From contig CAMNCL010000007.1 of NCBI GenBank assembly GCA_946534345.1, positions 1 through 49,915 of the forward strand: DNA of 49,915 nucleotides, written 5' to 3'. Position numbers and translations under genes: made by a program. Under the pieces are notes generated by a model. It did not search any database. It saw only the letters and a program-made list of their open reading frames with translations, and was not told the DNA's origin. Positions 18,113-27,851 of this stretch are shown here, piece after piece (within the stretch, counting starts at the first letter, position 1; the number at the start of each line of letters is the position of its first letter). The stretch comes from an uncultured Caryophanales bacterium. GTDB lineage: Bacteria > Bacillota_I > Bacilli_A > RF39 > UBA660.

Positions 18113-19930
18113 CTATTCGGTAGTTGTTGTACCGGAATCTGTTTTATCTTCTGTTTCGTCTCCTTCATCAGTAGATGGAGTTGGCGTTGGAGTTGGTTTT
18201 GGTTTTTCCTTTGGTTTAACCGCAACTGTTACTCTAAGTGTAGTTCCACTAACAATAGTAGTTCCTGCTGTTCTAGATTGACTAATAATAGTTCCTGGAG
18301 TATAACCACTAGTTTCTTGTTCTACCTTCTCTAGAATTAAACCATATTTATCACAGAAAGTTTCAACATCGGATAAACTCCATCCTTCTCCAGCCATATC
18401 TGGGAATTCATCTACTATATTAGGAATATATAATACTAATGGATCTCCTTTTTTAACCTTAGTTCCTTTTGGAGAAGATTGACCAATAATTTCATTTTCA
18501 TCATTATATTCTTTTGTCTTATCTTCAGGTTCTTTTTTCTCTATTGTAACTACTAGACCATATTTAGTTTCTAATCTAGTTTTAATCTCAATAGCATTCT
18601 TTCCCTTATAATCTTCTAAAGCAATAGTTTCTTCTCCTTTAGATTTATAAATAGTTACTTTTGTTCCTTTTTTAACACTACTTCCCTTTCTAGGATCTGT
18701 TTTAACTACTCTATTTTTTCTAATACTAGTAGAGAAAGTAGTTTTAATTTCTTTTACTTGGAATCCTGCTTTCTTTAACTTAGTCTCACATACACTAACT
18801 TTTAATTTAGTACAATCTGGTACAGTAGCTGCTTTTTTATGTGAGAAAGCAGGTACTATAAAGAATAGAATTATTAAAAGTAGTGCACTTGCTCCAAAGA
18901 TACTTGAAAGAATAATAATAAGTTTTTTATTTCTCTTGTTTTCTCTTTCTTCTGCATCATCAAGTATCTTTTCTGCAACTTCTGGATCAGTATCACCTAA
19001 TCCATCAGTTGTCTCTAATCTAGCAGTTTCTTCTAATCTTTTTAATTTCTTCCCATCACTTTCAGTTTCAGGATATTTATATTGATATACTGGTTCATTC
19101 ATTCTATCATCATCAAGTGCAGTTAATAAATCTTCATGCATACTACGTGCACTATCATATCTATTTTTTGGATTTTTAGCAGTAGCACGTCTTACAATAT
19201 TCTCAATACTTTGAGGTATCGCATCATTTTCTTCCCTTAAACTTGGAAGTGGATCTCTCATATGCTTAAGAGCTATTTCTACTGCATTATCTCCCTTAAA
19301 TGGTAATGAACCACTTAGTAATTCATAAAAAATAATACCCATTGAATAAATATCACTTTTAATAGTACAACCTTTACCACTAGCTTGTTCTGGTGGTAAG
19401 TAATGAACACTTCCCATTACACTATTAGTTTGTGTAAGCTGAGTAGAATTAAGTGCCATAGCTATACCAAAATCAGTAATTTTAATTTGTCCATCATCTT
19501 TAATCATAATATTTTGCGGTTTTAAATCTCTATGAATAATATATGAATCATGGGCATGAGCCATTCCATCAGTTAATTGACTCATTATATCTATAGCTTC
19601 ACTTAAAGTAAGTGTACCTCTCTTTTTTAATAATTGTTTTAGTGTCTTACCTTCTACATATTCCATTACGATGTAATAGATTCCATCATCTTCACCTACA
19701 TCATACATTTCAACAATATTAGGATGTGCCAAACTTGATGCTGACAAAGCTTCTCTTTGGAAACGTCTTACAAATTTTTCATCATTTGATAGATCTCCTC
19801 GAAGTACTTTGATTGCTACATTTCGGTCTAGAATTGTATCATATCCTAGGTAAACATTAGCCATACCACCTTCGCCAATTGATCTTATTATTTCATAACG
19901 ATCATTAATTTTTTGCCCCTTTGTTATCAC
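18113..19930 (-). CDS. prkC: PASTA-domain Ser/Thr protein kinase PrkC
   Basis: This 605-residue membrane kinase senses wall fragments through PASTA domains and phosphorylates cell-wall, division and translation targets. The kinase domain (about 12-270) shows the Gly loop IGEGGMANVYLG, VAIKVLRGD (catalytic Lys), HRDLKPQN and DFGIA. A transmembrane helix lies about 335-360. Three PASTA domains follow (about 368-430, 431-505, 506-575), then a Pro/Thr/Glu-rich tail. The start is GTG overlapping the TGA stop of prpC, so the kinase and its phosphatase are translated together. Confidence 0.97.
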   Translation of the reverse strand: MITKGQKINDRYEIIRSIGEGGMANVYLGYDTILDRNVAIKVLRGDLSNDEKFVRRFQREALSASSLAHPNIVEMYDVGEDDGIYYIVMEYVEGKTLKQLLKKRGTLTLSEAIDIMSQLTDGMAHAHDSYIIHRDLKPQNIMIKDDGQIKITDFGIAMALNSTQLTQTNSVMGSVHYLPPEQASGKGCTIKSDIYSMGIIFYELLSGSLPFKGDNAVEIALKHMRDPLPSLREENDAIPQSIENIVRRATAKNPKNRYDSARSMHEDLLTALDDDRMNEPVYQYKYPETESDGKKLKRLEETARLETTDGLGDTDPEVAEKILDDAEERENKRNKKLIIILSSIFGASALLLIILFFIVPAFSHKKAATVPDCTKLKVSVCETKLKKAGFQVKEIKTTFSTSIRKNRVVKTDPRKGSSVKKGTKVTIYKSKGEETIALEDYKGKNAIEIKTRLETKYGLVVTIEKKEPEDKTKEYNDENEIIGQSSPKGTKVKKGDPLVLYIPNIVDEFPDMAGEGWSLSDVETFCDKYGLILEKVEQETSGYTPGTIISQSRTAGTTIVSGTTLRVTVAVKPKEKPKPTPTPTPSTDEGDETEDKTDSGTTTTE

Positions 19931-20673
19931 TTATCTTCACCTTCTTCGCTACGAACTAAATAAGCAACCGAAATATTGTCAGTTCCACCCCTATTATTTG
20001 CTTTACTAACTAGACGATTAACCTTTTCTTCAACAGTTCCTTCACCTAGTAATACCTTTTCAATATGTTCTCTATCTAACATCCCAGTAAGTCCATCACT
20101 AGCTAGTAATACCTCTGTAACATCCATATCACAATCAAAAATATCGATATCCACTTCAGAAGTAGTACCTAAAGCTTTCATTAAAACATTCTTCTTAGGA
20201 TGAACACTAGCTTCTTCTTTAGTTAATTCACCCGCACTAACTAATAGATTCACTAATGTATGATCATAAGTAACCTTATGTAAATTGTTATCTTTCATAA
20301 CAAATCCACTTGAATCTCCTACATTACCAAACAGCAAAAAATCTTTAGTTAATATTGCTGTAACTAAAGTAGTTCCCATTCCTTTACTTTCAGGATGATC
20401 TTTCTCATGTTGAAATATTAAAGTATTAATCTCATCAACAGAATCACGAATCCAATTAACGGCATCAACCTTACTCATATTACGAAAAGTTTCTTTAAAA
20501 TGTTTTCCTAAATAACTAATAGCAATTGATGAAGCAACTTCTCCAGCAGAATGACCACCCATTCCATCAGCAATAGCCATTAGTACACTACCCTCATCAT
20601 TCTTAACTATAATTACACTATCTTCATTATGATCTCTGACCATACCAGCATCAGTTAAATAAAATGATTTCAT
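19927..20673 (-). CDS. prpC: PP2C-family Ser/Thr phosphatase PrpC/Stp
   Basis: The 248-residue enzyme is a metal-dependent PP2C phosphatase that reverses PrkC phosphorylation. Motifs in order: GMVRDHNEDS, ADGMGGHSAGE (metal-binding Asp and Gly), GTTLV, GDSSGF, LLASDGLTGM and GGTDNIS with the metal-binding Asp. Length matches B. subtilis PrpC. It overlaps rlmN upstream by ATGA and prkC downstream by GTGA. Confidence 0.96.
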   Translation of the reverse strand: MKSFYLTDAGMVRDHNEDSVIIVKNDEGSVLMAIADGMGGHSAGEVASSIAISYLGKHFKETFRNMSKVDAVNWIRDSVDEINTLIFQHEKDHPESKGMGTTLVTAILTKDFLLFGNVGDSSGFVMKDNNLHKVTYDHTLVNLLVSAGELTKEEASVHPKKNVLMKALGTTSEVDIDIFDCDMDVTEVLLASDGLTGMLDREHIEKVLLGEGTVEEKVNRLVSKANNRGGTDNISVAYLVRSEEGEDK

Positions 20674-21692
20674 AGTTCCTCCTTTTTACTTCTAAGTTGT
20701 CCACAGGCAGCACTTATATTACTGCCAAATTCTCTTCTGATTGTAACTCCGATACTATTCTTCTTAAGTATATCATAAAAGCGCATAATTTGAACAGTAT
20801 TTGTTCTCTTAAATTCAATATTATTAGTTTCATTATAAGGAATAAGATTAATATAACAATTAAGTCCTTTAACTAATTTAACTAATTCTAAAGCATCACT
20901 CTCACTATCATTAACATCTTTAAGCATAATATATTCAAAAGTAAGTCTTCTATTAGTCTTTTCAGAGTATACTTTTAAGGCCTTCATTAATTCTTTCAGA
21001 GGATATGCTTTATTAATAGGCATAAGTTTGTTTCTTAATTCATCATTAGGAGCATGAAGACTAATTGCAAGATTAACTTGCATATCTAATTCACTAAACT
21101 CTAATATCTTAGGAACTATACCACAAGTAGAAACAGTAATATGACGAGCTCCTATACTTATACCTTTAGGATCATTAATAATTCTAAAGAATTTAATTAA
21201 GTTATCATAATTATCAAAAGGTTCTCCAATACCCATAACTACTACGTGACTAATTCTACTGCCTAATTCTTCTTCAATTAATAATATCTGTAAGACCATC
21301 TCTGATACTTCTAAGTTTCTTACTTTTTTTCTACGACCAGATTCACAGAACTTACATCCCATATTACATCCAACCTGACTAGAAATACATATACTAGTAC
21401 CATAATCATGAAACATTAAAACAGCCTCTATATGTTCTCCATCTTCAAGTTCAAATAAATATTTATTAACATCTTTATCTTTTTCAACATTAACTATTTT
21501 AATATTATTTAGAATATAATTATTCTTAATCTCTTCTAATACATCTTTCTTAATGTTAGTAACTTCATCAAAAGATTTAATTCTTTTAACATATAACCAA
21601 TCAAATAATTGATCAGCATGAAATTTCTTAGAATCAATACTTAAAAAATAATTTTCTAAATCTTCTCTAGTTAAATTATAAATACTAGTCAT
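20670..21692 (-). CDS. rlmN: 23S rRNA A2503 / tRNA A37 C2-methyltransferase RlmN
   Basis: RlmN (340 residues) is a radical-SAM enzyme that methylates C2 of A2503 in 23S rRNA and A37 of some tRNAs. The cluster motif is CNMGCKFC. MGIGEPFDNYDN and the catalytic C-terminal Cys (ISAACGQL, near residue 332) are present. It heads the rlmN-prpC-prkC-rsgA-rpe block and has its own extended -10 upstream. GGAAGTGAT precedes the ATG. Confidence 0.97.
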   Translation of the reverse strand: MTSIYNLTREDLENYFLSIDSKKFHADQLFDWLYVKRIKSFDEVTNIKKDVLEEIKNNYILNNIKIVNVEKDKDVNKYLFELEDGEHIEAVLMFHDYGTSICISSQVGCNMGCKFCESGRRKKVRNLEVSEMVLQILLIEEELGSRISHVVVMGIGEPFDNYDNLIKFFRIINDPKGISIGARHITVSTCGIVPKILEFSELDMQVNLAISLHAPNDELRNKLMPINKAYPLKELMKALKVYSEKTNRRLTFEYIMLKDVNDSESDALELVKLVKGLNCYINLIPYNETNNIEFKRTNTVQIMRFYDILKKNSIGVTIRREFGSNISAACGQLRSKKEEL

Positions 21693-21714
21693 ATTATCAC
21701 TTCCAAGTAACTAT

Positions 21715-21723
21715 ATTATAACA
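21715..21723 (-). promoter_or_regulatory. Extended -10 promoter of rlmN operon
   Basis: TGTTATAAT is read on the minus strand (21723-21715), immediately after the T-run of the hairpin at 21730-21752. No clear -35. Confidence 0.5.
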
Positions 21724-21724
21724 C

Positions 21725-21752
21725 AAAAAAGATAGTTATTAATTAACTATCT
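21725..21752 (-). terminator. Terminator after the 924-residue gene
   Basis: AGATAGTTA and TAACTATCT are 9-bp arms around five bases, followed on the minus strand by a T-run. The TAG stop of the 21747 gene lies in the stem. The same stem recurs at 24548 and 27831. Confidence 0.85.
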
Positions 21753-24521
21753 ACTTCTACTTTTGTTTTCTTCACTATATTTTTTATATAAATCCTCTTC
21801 AATTTCATGTGTGATTTTTAGTAAATACTCAATATCAACAATCGCATTAAAATTATTATTAGTCGAATTGCCTCTTTTGTCATATAAATATACCTTGTCT
21901 TTTACAACATTTCCATCGTCATCTTTAACAATTTTAAATCTATAATGAAGATTTGAATTACGTAATTTATCTAAAAGATTGCTTTTTAAATTCACTGGTC
22001 TTCCATCTTCATTAAACCAAAATTGATTTATATAAGATTCGCTATCAAATTCAAAGCTATTATGATATTTAACAGTATCCAACAAACTAGAATCTATAAA
22101 ATCTAATGAATCAAAATTTACCTTATCAGCATCACCATTTTGCTTTTGATATTTTCTAAAGACACTATTACAATAAACTAACATTGCGATTAACTTAGGA
22201 TTATTTAATCCAAATATAGTCTTAGAAACATTAGCATTATAAGTCTTAAACATTTCATCAACCAAAGAAATATCACAACTAAAAAACTCAATTGGTAATT
22301 GTTCTAGTTTCTTATAATCATTATTACATAAATATAAAATGTACTTAAGATTTTCAAAGTTTATTACACAATTATCGGGATGATTATAAAACATATTATT
22401 ATATATTTTATAAGGCAGTTTATTCATATCGATATCATATAATTTACATTTTTTAAACGTTTCAATTATTTTTGATGTGTTTACATTAAGTATACAGAGA
22501 TTTGCCACATCAATACCTAGCTCATTTAACAAAAGTATTTTACCTTCTAAAGAATCTTTATATGAGGAATTATAATTTGCAAGATTAACAACATCTATTC
22601 CCATTTTTGCAAGTCTTATAGTAGTTTCTGGATATTCAAATAAATGATACGAATTATAATCTTCTAACTCACTTAAATTGATTAAGCTACATATTTCAAT
22701 CGTTTTTTTAGGATCAGTATATGCATAATATTTTCCTTTTCTATCAATTTCTGCTATATCAATACCATGTTTAAATAATTCTATTGCTTCTTCGGGGTGA
22801 CTAAAAGCATATGAAATATTAGGAGAAGTTATATCAATTCCAGCTTTATACAGTTTTATTACATTATCAACATAGTTAAAAGCATGATGATTAATATCCA
22901 TAATTGTAATTCCTTTTTTTTCCAATTCACTTTTTAAAGCATTATTCAATCTAATTATATTATCAGCTTCTTCGAACTCATCTTCTTCAAGTGCATATAT
23001 GTTGATACCATTATCTAGTAATTTTATTGTTTCTGAAGGAAAATTAAAAGCATCAAAATTCAAATCATCTATCTTTATCCTTTTATCGAGCAACTCAGTT
23101 GTAGCGTCTATATTATGGTAAGCATCAAACATCAAGTCTTCACAATAGCCAGTCTTTTGATATAAGTCCCAGGCCTCTTGATAATCGCTAAATGCATAAT
23201 CAAATTTTGTAATATCAAAGCCCTTATCTTTTAAAAATATAACTCCTTCAGGGTGATAGAACGCTCCATCCATTAAGCCCTCTATTTTTATACCTGTATT
23301 AAGTAATTTTCTTGTCTCTTCTTCATATACTAGGGCTTCGTTATTCAAATTATTAAAGTCGATCCCCAATTTACACAATTCCATTGAAAAATCAAAATGA
23401 TCAATTGTAGTATTAAAGATATTATTAGGCTCAACACCTGTATCTATTAATTCTATAACTTTGTCTATATAATCAGGTTTATTATTGCACCAACTTAAAC
23501 ACCTAATTCTATTGATGGTTTTTAAATCAAGTCCACGCTTTAAGAATTCTCTTCCTGCAGCTTCATTAGATAAAACATTACTGAATTCAGATAGTCTAAC
23601 ATAATTATAATCTGTTTTCTCTAAAATATATTCTAACCAATCAGGACTTACATTATAAAAAACACTATCAGCTTGACGAATGTCACTCCCTAATTTATTA
23701 ATAATCGGTAATGCTATCGAATTTACTCTTTCAATAATAATTTTATCTTCATCGTTAGCAACTATCCTACCTTTATTGAAGCCATCTAAATAATCAACTG
23801 GTATAGAAAGTTTAAAATCTTCACTGTCAATATCAATTATAGAACCTTCTTTTGCAATACCATGGCCAATATTATTACGCAGTTTATGAACAATATTTAT
23901 AGATTGCTTTAGTATTTTTGTTGCTTCCATTTTTTCTATTTCATCATTAGAATTTTCTAATTTAACCCAATCTATTTTATAAAAGGTATCTATTACATTT
24001 TTGTAATTAGCATCAAAGCACCTAGTTGCTAAATTCTCAAGATTCCTAAAATCACCAAATGACGGTAATCTATTCATAGTTCCAGTATAATTTACATTTT
24101 TTTGCAACCATTCAAATATTTCTTTTTTCTTTACAGCAAGTTTATTATTTATATTTGCATGATCTGCTCCAGGTAGTGTATGTTCAGCAGCACAGTTACT
24201 ATATTCATTATAAAGTTTCTTCAATTCATCTAACATTGTTCTTTTAGCAGATTCATAATCTTTTCTTAAACAGTCATTTTCTTTTATATATTCACCTAAA
24301 AAAACAACATTCCAAATATCATTAATATTTTTTAAATTGAACAATAATTTATTATTTTCTTTTCGTATGATTAATTCTTTTTTCTTAATAAAATTAGATA
24401 TTATTTCTCTATAATATTCATTATTATTAAGGAATGATTCTCTACCATATAATATGTCACCTGCTTCTTCCATACTAGGTGCATCAACTACTTTTTTTAC
24501 CACATCATATAATTCAGACAT
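21747..24521 (-). CDS. Double RNxxxH (HEPN-like) solenoid protein, paralogue A
   Basis: No named family is recognised. The 924-residue soluble protein has a helical N-terminal domain ending in KLRNNIGHG (R215-H220) followed by a beta segment and helix. The middle (about 300-700) carries about twelve repeats close to 24 residues, each with a hydrophobic pattern like FPSETIKLLDNGINI and often ending AF. A C-terminal domain contains LDKLRNSNLH (about R854-H859), a beta hairpin (KVYLYDK) and a helix. R-N-x3-H is the catalytic motif of HEPN ribonucleases, so two HEPN-like domains flank a helical solenoid. RNase activity is inference. It is paralogous along its length to the next gene upstream and lies between fmt and rlmN. 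GGAGGTGATAG precedes the ATG. Confidence 0.7.
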   Translation of the reverse strand: MSELYDVVKKVVDAPSMEEAGDILYGRESFLNNNEYYREIISNFIKKKELIIRKENNKLLFNLKNINDIWNVVFLGEYIKENDCLRKDYESAKRTMLDELKKLYNEYSNCAAEHTLPGADHANINNKLAVKKKEIFEWLQKNVNYTGTMNRLPSFGDFRNLENLATRCFDANYKNVIDTFYKIDWVKLENSNDEIEKMEATKILKQSINIVHKLRNNIGHGIAKEGSIIDIDSEDFKLSIPVDYLDGFNKGRIVANDEDKIIIERVNSIALPIINKLGSDIRQADSVFYNVSPDWLEYILEKTDYNYVRLSEFSNVLSNEAAGREFLKRGLDLKTINRIRCLSWCNNKPDYIDKVIELIDTGVEPNNIFNTTIDHFDFSMELCKLGIDFNNLNNEALVYEEETRKLLNTGIKIEGLMDGAFYHPEGVIFLKDKGFDITKFDYAFSDYQEAWDLYQKTGYCEDLMFDAYHNIDATTELLDKRIKIDDLNFDAFNFPSETIKLLDNGINIYALEEDEFEEADNIIRLNNALKSELEKKGITIMDINHHAFNYVDNVIKLYKAGIDITSPNISYAFSHPEEAIELFKHGIDIAEIDRKGKYYAYTDPKKTIEICSLINLSELEDYNSYHLFEYPETTIRLAKMGIDVVNLANYNSSYKDSLEGKILLLNELGIDVANLCILNVNTSKIIETFKKCKLYDIDMNKLPYKIYNNMFYNHPDNCVINFENLKYILYLCNNDYKKLEQLPIEFFSCDISLVDEMFKTYNANVSKTIFGLNNPKLIAMLVYCNSVFRKYQKQNGDADKVNFDSLDFIDSSLLDTVKYHNSFEFDSESYINQFWFNEDGRPVNLKSNLLDKLRNSNLHYRFKIVKDDDGNVVKDKVYLYDKRGNSTNNNFNAIVDIEYLLKITHEIEEDLYKKYSEENKSRSR

Positions 24522-24547
24522 TCTATCACCTCCTATATAGTATCAAT

Positions 24548-24568
24548 GATAGTTATTAATTAACTATC
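24548..24568 (-). terminator. Hairpin between the two HEPN-like paralogues
   Basis: GATAGTTA-TTAAT-TAACTATC repeats the stem found at 21730 and 27831. The T-run after it on the minus strand is poor, so it may only partly terminate and may pass transcripts into the 21747 gene. Confidence 0.6.
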
Positions 24569-24572
24569 TTTC

Positions 24573-27500
24573 TTATTTAGATTGTGTAGTTTCTTCCTCT
24601 ACAGCACTACTAGATTCTTTATTAACATCATCCATCATTTCTTGGATACCATAGTTTAATGATGTTTCTACTAATCTAGCAAATTCTAATAAATAATTAA
24701 TATCTAAAATAATATTAAAATTAGTATCTTGTGACATATTTTCATTCTTATCATATAAATGGATTTTATTTGGTACAACATTACCTTGATTATCATACAC
24801 AGGTTCAATTCTAAAATGAATAGCTGCGTTTCTAATCTTATCTAAAATATTTGCTTTGACATTAATATACCTACCATTATTAATATCACCAGCTACTCTA
24901 ATTTCACCATTATTATGTAAAACAAATTGTTCAATATACTTTTCTTTGTCCATGTTTATATCAGTAATATTATTTTTATAATCCATTGTATCGTTATAAG
25001 CATTTTGAATAAATTTAATAGGATTAAAATCAATTTTATCAAAATCTTCATCTTGATAGTTTTTAAAAACATTATTGCAATAAATTAAAAGGCCTATTAC
25101 TTTAGAATCATTAATATGAAAAATACTTTTAGCTACATTCAAATTATAAATCTTACATAAGTCTTCTATTTTTGATAAATCACAAGCAAAAAATTCTTGA
25201 GGGAACTCTCCTAATCTACTATAATCATTATCCACTAAGTTTAGTAAATATTTGATATTATCAATATGCAAATCTATCTTATAATAATTAATAACATCTG
25301 TTGGTAATTTGAATAAATCTATATTCTCATCCTTAAACAAATTATAAATGCGAATACACTCTTCTGCATCAAGGAAATATATTTTATTCAAATCTTCTAC
25401 TTTTAAACCTTCTTCTAATAATCTAGTGCTTTTTTCGTAATCTTCTAGCGCTAATTCTTTCATTTTATTTACTTCATCAAACGGCAACCCAATAGATAAA
25501 AAATATAAAAATTCTTTAGGATGTCTAATAGCTTTATTTGATAACTTAACTAATTCTTTAACTGACAAATTGCTCTTCAAAAAAATCCTCATCTCTTCCT
25601 GAAGAAAAAATGCTTCTTCTGATAATCTTTTAATATCATCAAATTTAAAGCCTTTTTTGATTAAGTCGATTACTAATCCTGTAGGTTCAAATACATATTC
25701 AGGTAGTTTCTCAATATCTTCTAATGAATAATGATTATCTAATAAGTCAAATACTATTTTAGGATTTACAATTGCTCTAACTGGTAAATTACTAATTTCT
25801 TCGACAGAAAATTTCTTTAATAATTCTTTTACTTGTTTTGTATTTGACACTTCTTCTTTTGGTAGATATCCTACGTAATCGTCACCACTTAAATAATAAT
25901 CAAAGTCTTTTTCAAAAAAAGCATCTTCTGGTAATTGGAGTATTTCATCCATAGACCTTCCTTTTTCTAGTAGTTCTTCAACTAATTTAGTATTTAAAAA
26001 TGCTCCATCAGGTAAACTGGCAATTTCATCAATCGACATTTTTTTCTTTACCACATAATCTCTTACTATAGAATCTTCCAGCTTATAAACTGGTAACTTC
26101 GTTATTTCGTCTATAGTTATCCCTTTTTTTAACAATTCTTCATATCTATAATAGTCGTCAAAAACACCATCTGGAAGTTGAGACACGCTTTGAATTGCTT
26201 CATCAAGCAAACGCATACATTCATCATAATTGTTAAATACTTTAGGTGGCAACTGTCTTATTTGATTTATTAACAATATATTTAAATTACCATAATATTT
26301 TAACTTTTTTATATCAATATCTTTTAATTCTTCTGGAGGTAATTCTTGTATTTTAGAAAGACTTATTTGTTTGTTTAAATCTATTTTTTCTAATTCTCTA
26401 TTTAAAAAAGTAAATAGTACCCAAGGTTTTTCAAATGCTTTATCATTCAGTTTTGAGGCGTCTGATATTGTTAAACCCCCACGCAACATGCGAATAAATC
26501 CATCGGGATTTTCAATTGCTCCTGGAGGTAATTCTTTTATAGTTTGTATAGATAGTCCTAAATTATATAATTTGATTCCATTTTGTGTACAACAATTCTT
26601 ATCCGAAATAATTTGTACTAGAATATTTCTAGGTAACCCTTTAGATATAATATCTTTATACCAATTTGAAAAGAAGAAATCTCGGTTTGCTATTAAATTT
26701 AAATCAGCAACTGTTAAACCAGCTTTTAAAAACTCAGAAGTTTTATCAGGAAAACGGAAGGCTTCGTACGGCATTTCTTTAAGTTCCTCAAAACTTATGC
26801 CACATTTATCGAGAAAAAACCTCGATTCAGCGCTGTTCTCAATTATATCTTTATTTAACTTATAGAGTTCATTATAATTATTATTAACTTGTTCTAAAAG
26901 ATAATTTAACCACTCTGGTCTTACATGATGAAAGAAACTCTGTAACTCTATCATATTATAATTCAAAGACTTTAAGATTGGAGAAGCAACGCTATTAGTT
27001 TTTTCAACGATGTTCTTATCTTCTTCTCTAGGTATTATTTTACCTTTACTATAACCATCAATATATTCAATAGGAATTGATACTTTAAAATTTTTACTAT
27101 CAACACTAAGTGTTTTAGCTTCAGAAATCATACCATGTCCAATAGCATTTCTAAATTTATGAATAATAGTAATAGCCTGTTTTAAAGAATTGACTGCATC
27201 TAAATTATTAATTTGATTAGAAGATGTACCTAAATCTACCCAATCAATTTTATAGAAAGTTTCTATAACTCCTCTATATTTTTTGTCTAATAATTCTTCT
27301 ATGAAAGATTCTAGTTTACTAAAATATGCTAATGATTTTGGAAAAGACTTTTCACTTTCATCATAACCAAGTTCTTGTGCTAAAAAATCTTTTATTTCTT
27401 GCAGTTTTTTTTGACGCAATTTATTTATTTCTTCATGATCAGCACCAGGTACTCTATTTAAAGCTATAATACTAGAATATTGATTGTATAATTCATGTAC

Positions 27501-27803
27501 TTTGTCAATAATATCTTTTTTTACTGTTTCGTATTCTTTGTTTAAAGTATCATGCTCTTTTATATATTCTCCTAAAAATATTGTATTCCAAATATCCACA
27601 GCAGAATCTAAATCAAATATTAACTTACCATGAGCATTCTTTATAGTTAATTCTTTTTTTTGAATAAATGTAGAAACTAAATTTTGATAATACTCTTTAC
27701 TATTACTAATGATAATGCCATTCTCACCATATAGTAATTCATCTGCCTCTTCCATACTAGAGGCATCTACTACTCTTTTTACTACATCGTATAATTCAGA
27801 CAT
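24573..27803 (-). CDS. Double RNxxxH (HEPN-like) solenoid protein, paralogue B
   Basis: This 1076-residue paralogue of the 21747 product shares its N-terminus (MSELYDVVK-VVDA-SMEEA), an RNAIGHG motif (R218-H223), and a C-terminal LDKIRNAAIH motif (about R991-H996) with a following beta hairpin (KIHLYDK). The middle (about 330-880) has about thirteen repeats with a period of 27 residues, typified by a PK/PE start, LL-KG, a D/E-(D/E)-I and LPxxAF end. Paralogue A uses about 24. Both HEPN-like motifs keep Arg, Asn and His, which argues for retained activity. The C-terminal tail is acidic (EEETTQSK). AGGTGATAA precedes the ATG. Ribonuclease function and a defence role are inference. Confidence 0.7.
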   Translation of the reverse strand: MSELYDVVKRVVDASSMEEADELLYGENGIIISNSKEYYQNLVSTFIQKKELTIKNAHGKLIFDLDSAVDIWNTIFLGEYIKEHDTLNKEYETVKKDIIDKVHELYNQYSSIIALNRVPGADHEEINKLRQKKLQEIKDFLAQELGYDESEKSFPKSLAYFSKLESFIEELLDKKYRGVIETFYKIDWVDLGTSSNQINNLDAVNSLKQAITIIHKFRNAIGHGMISEAKTLSVDSKNFKVSIPIEYIDGYSKGKIIPREEDKNIVEKTNSVASPILKSLNYNMIELQSFFHHVRPEWLNYLLEQVNNNYNELYKLNKDIIENSAESRFFLDKCGISFEELKEMPYEAFRFPDKTSEFLKAGLTVADLNLIANRDFFFSNWYKDIISKGLPRNILVQIISDKNCCTQNGIKLYNLGLSIQTIKELPPGAIENPDGFIRMLRGGLTISDASKLNDKAFEKPWVLFTFLNRELEKIDLNKQISLSKIQELPPEELKDIDIKKLKYYGNLNILLINQIRQLPPKVFNNYDECMRLLDEAIQSVSQLPDGVFDDYYRYEELLKKGITIDEITKLPVYKLEDSIVRDYVVKKKMSIDEIASLPDGAFLNTKLVEELLEKGRSMDEILQLPEDAFFEKDFDYYLSGDDYVGYLPKEEVSNTKQVKELLKKFSVEEISNLPVRAIVNPKIVFDLLDNHYSLEDIEKLPEYVFEPTGLVIDLIKKGFKFDDIKRLSEEAFFLQEEMRIFLKSNLSVKELVKLSNKAIRHPKEFLYFLSIGLPFDEVNKMKELALEDYEKSTRLLEEGLKVEDLNKIYFLDAEECIRIYNLFKDENIDLFKLPTDVINYYKIDLHIDNIKYLLNLVDNDYSRLGEFPQEFFACDLSKIEDLCKIYNLNVAKSIFHINDSKVIGLLIYCNNVFKNYQDEDFDKIDFNPIKFIQNAYNDTMDYKNNITDINMDKEKYIEQFVLHNNGEIRVAGDINNGRYINVKANILDKIRNAAIHFRIEPVYDNQGNVVPNKIHLYDKNENMSQDTNFNIILDINYLLEFARLVETSLNYGIQEMMDDVNKESSSAVEEETTQSK

Positions 27804-27830
27804 TTTATCACCTACTTCTATACCACAAAA

Positions 27831-27851
27831 GATAGTTATTTTTTAACTATC
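27831..27851 (-). terminator. Terminator after the 228-residue gene
   Basis: GATAGTTA-TTTTT-TAACTATC is followed by TTTT on the minus strand. The stop of the 27836 gene lies in the stem. It is the third copy of this stem and bounds the HEPN-like gene pair on its upstream side. Confidence 0.75.

Noticed and set aside
26371-26865. 164-residue open frame antisense to HEPN-like paralogue B
   Set aside because: The minus-strand frame is conserved with its paralogue; the antisense frame has no start signal or recognisable protein.
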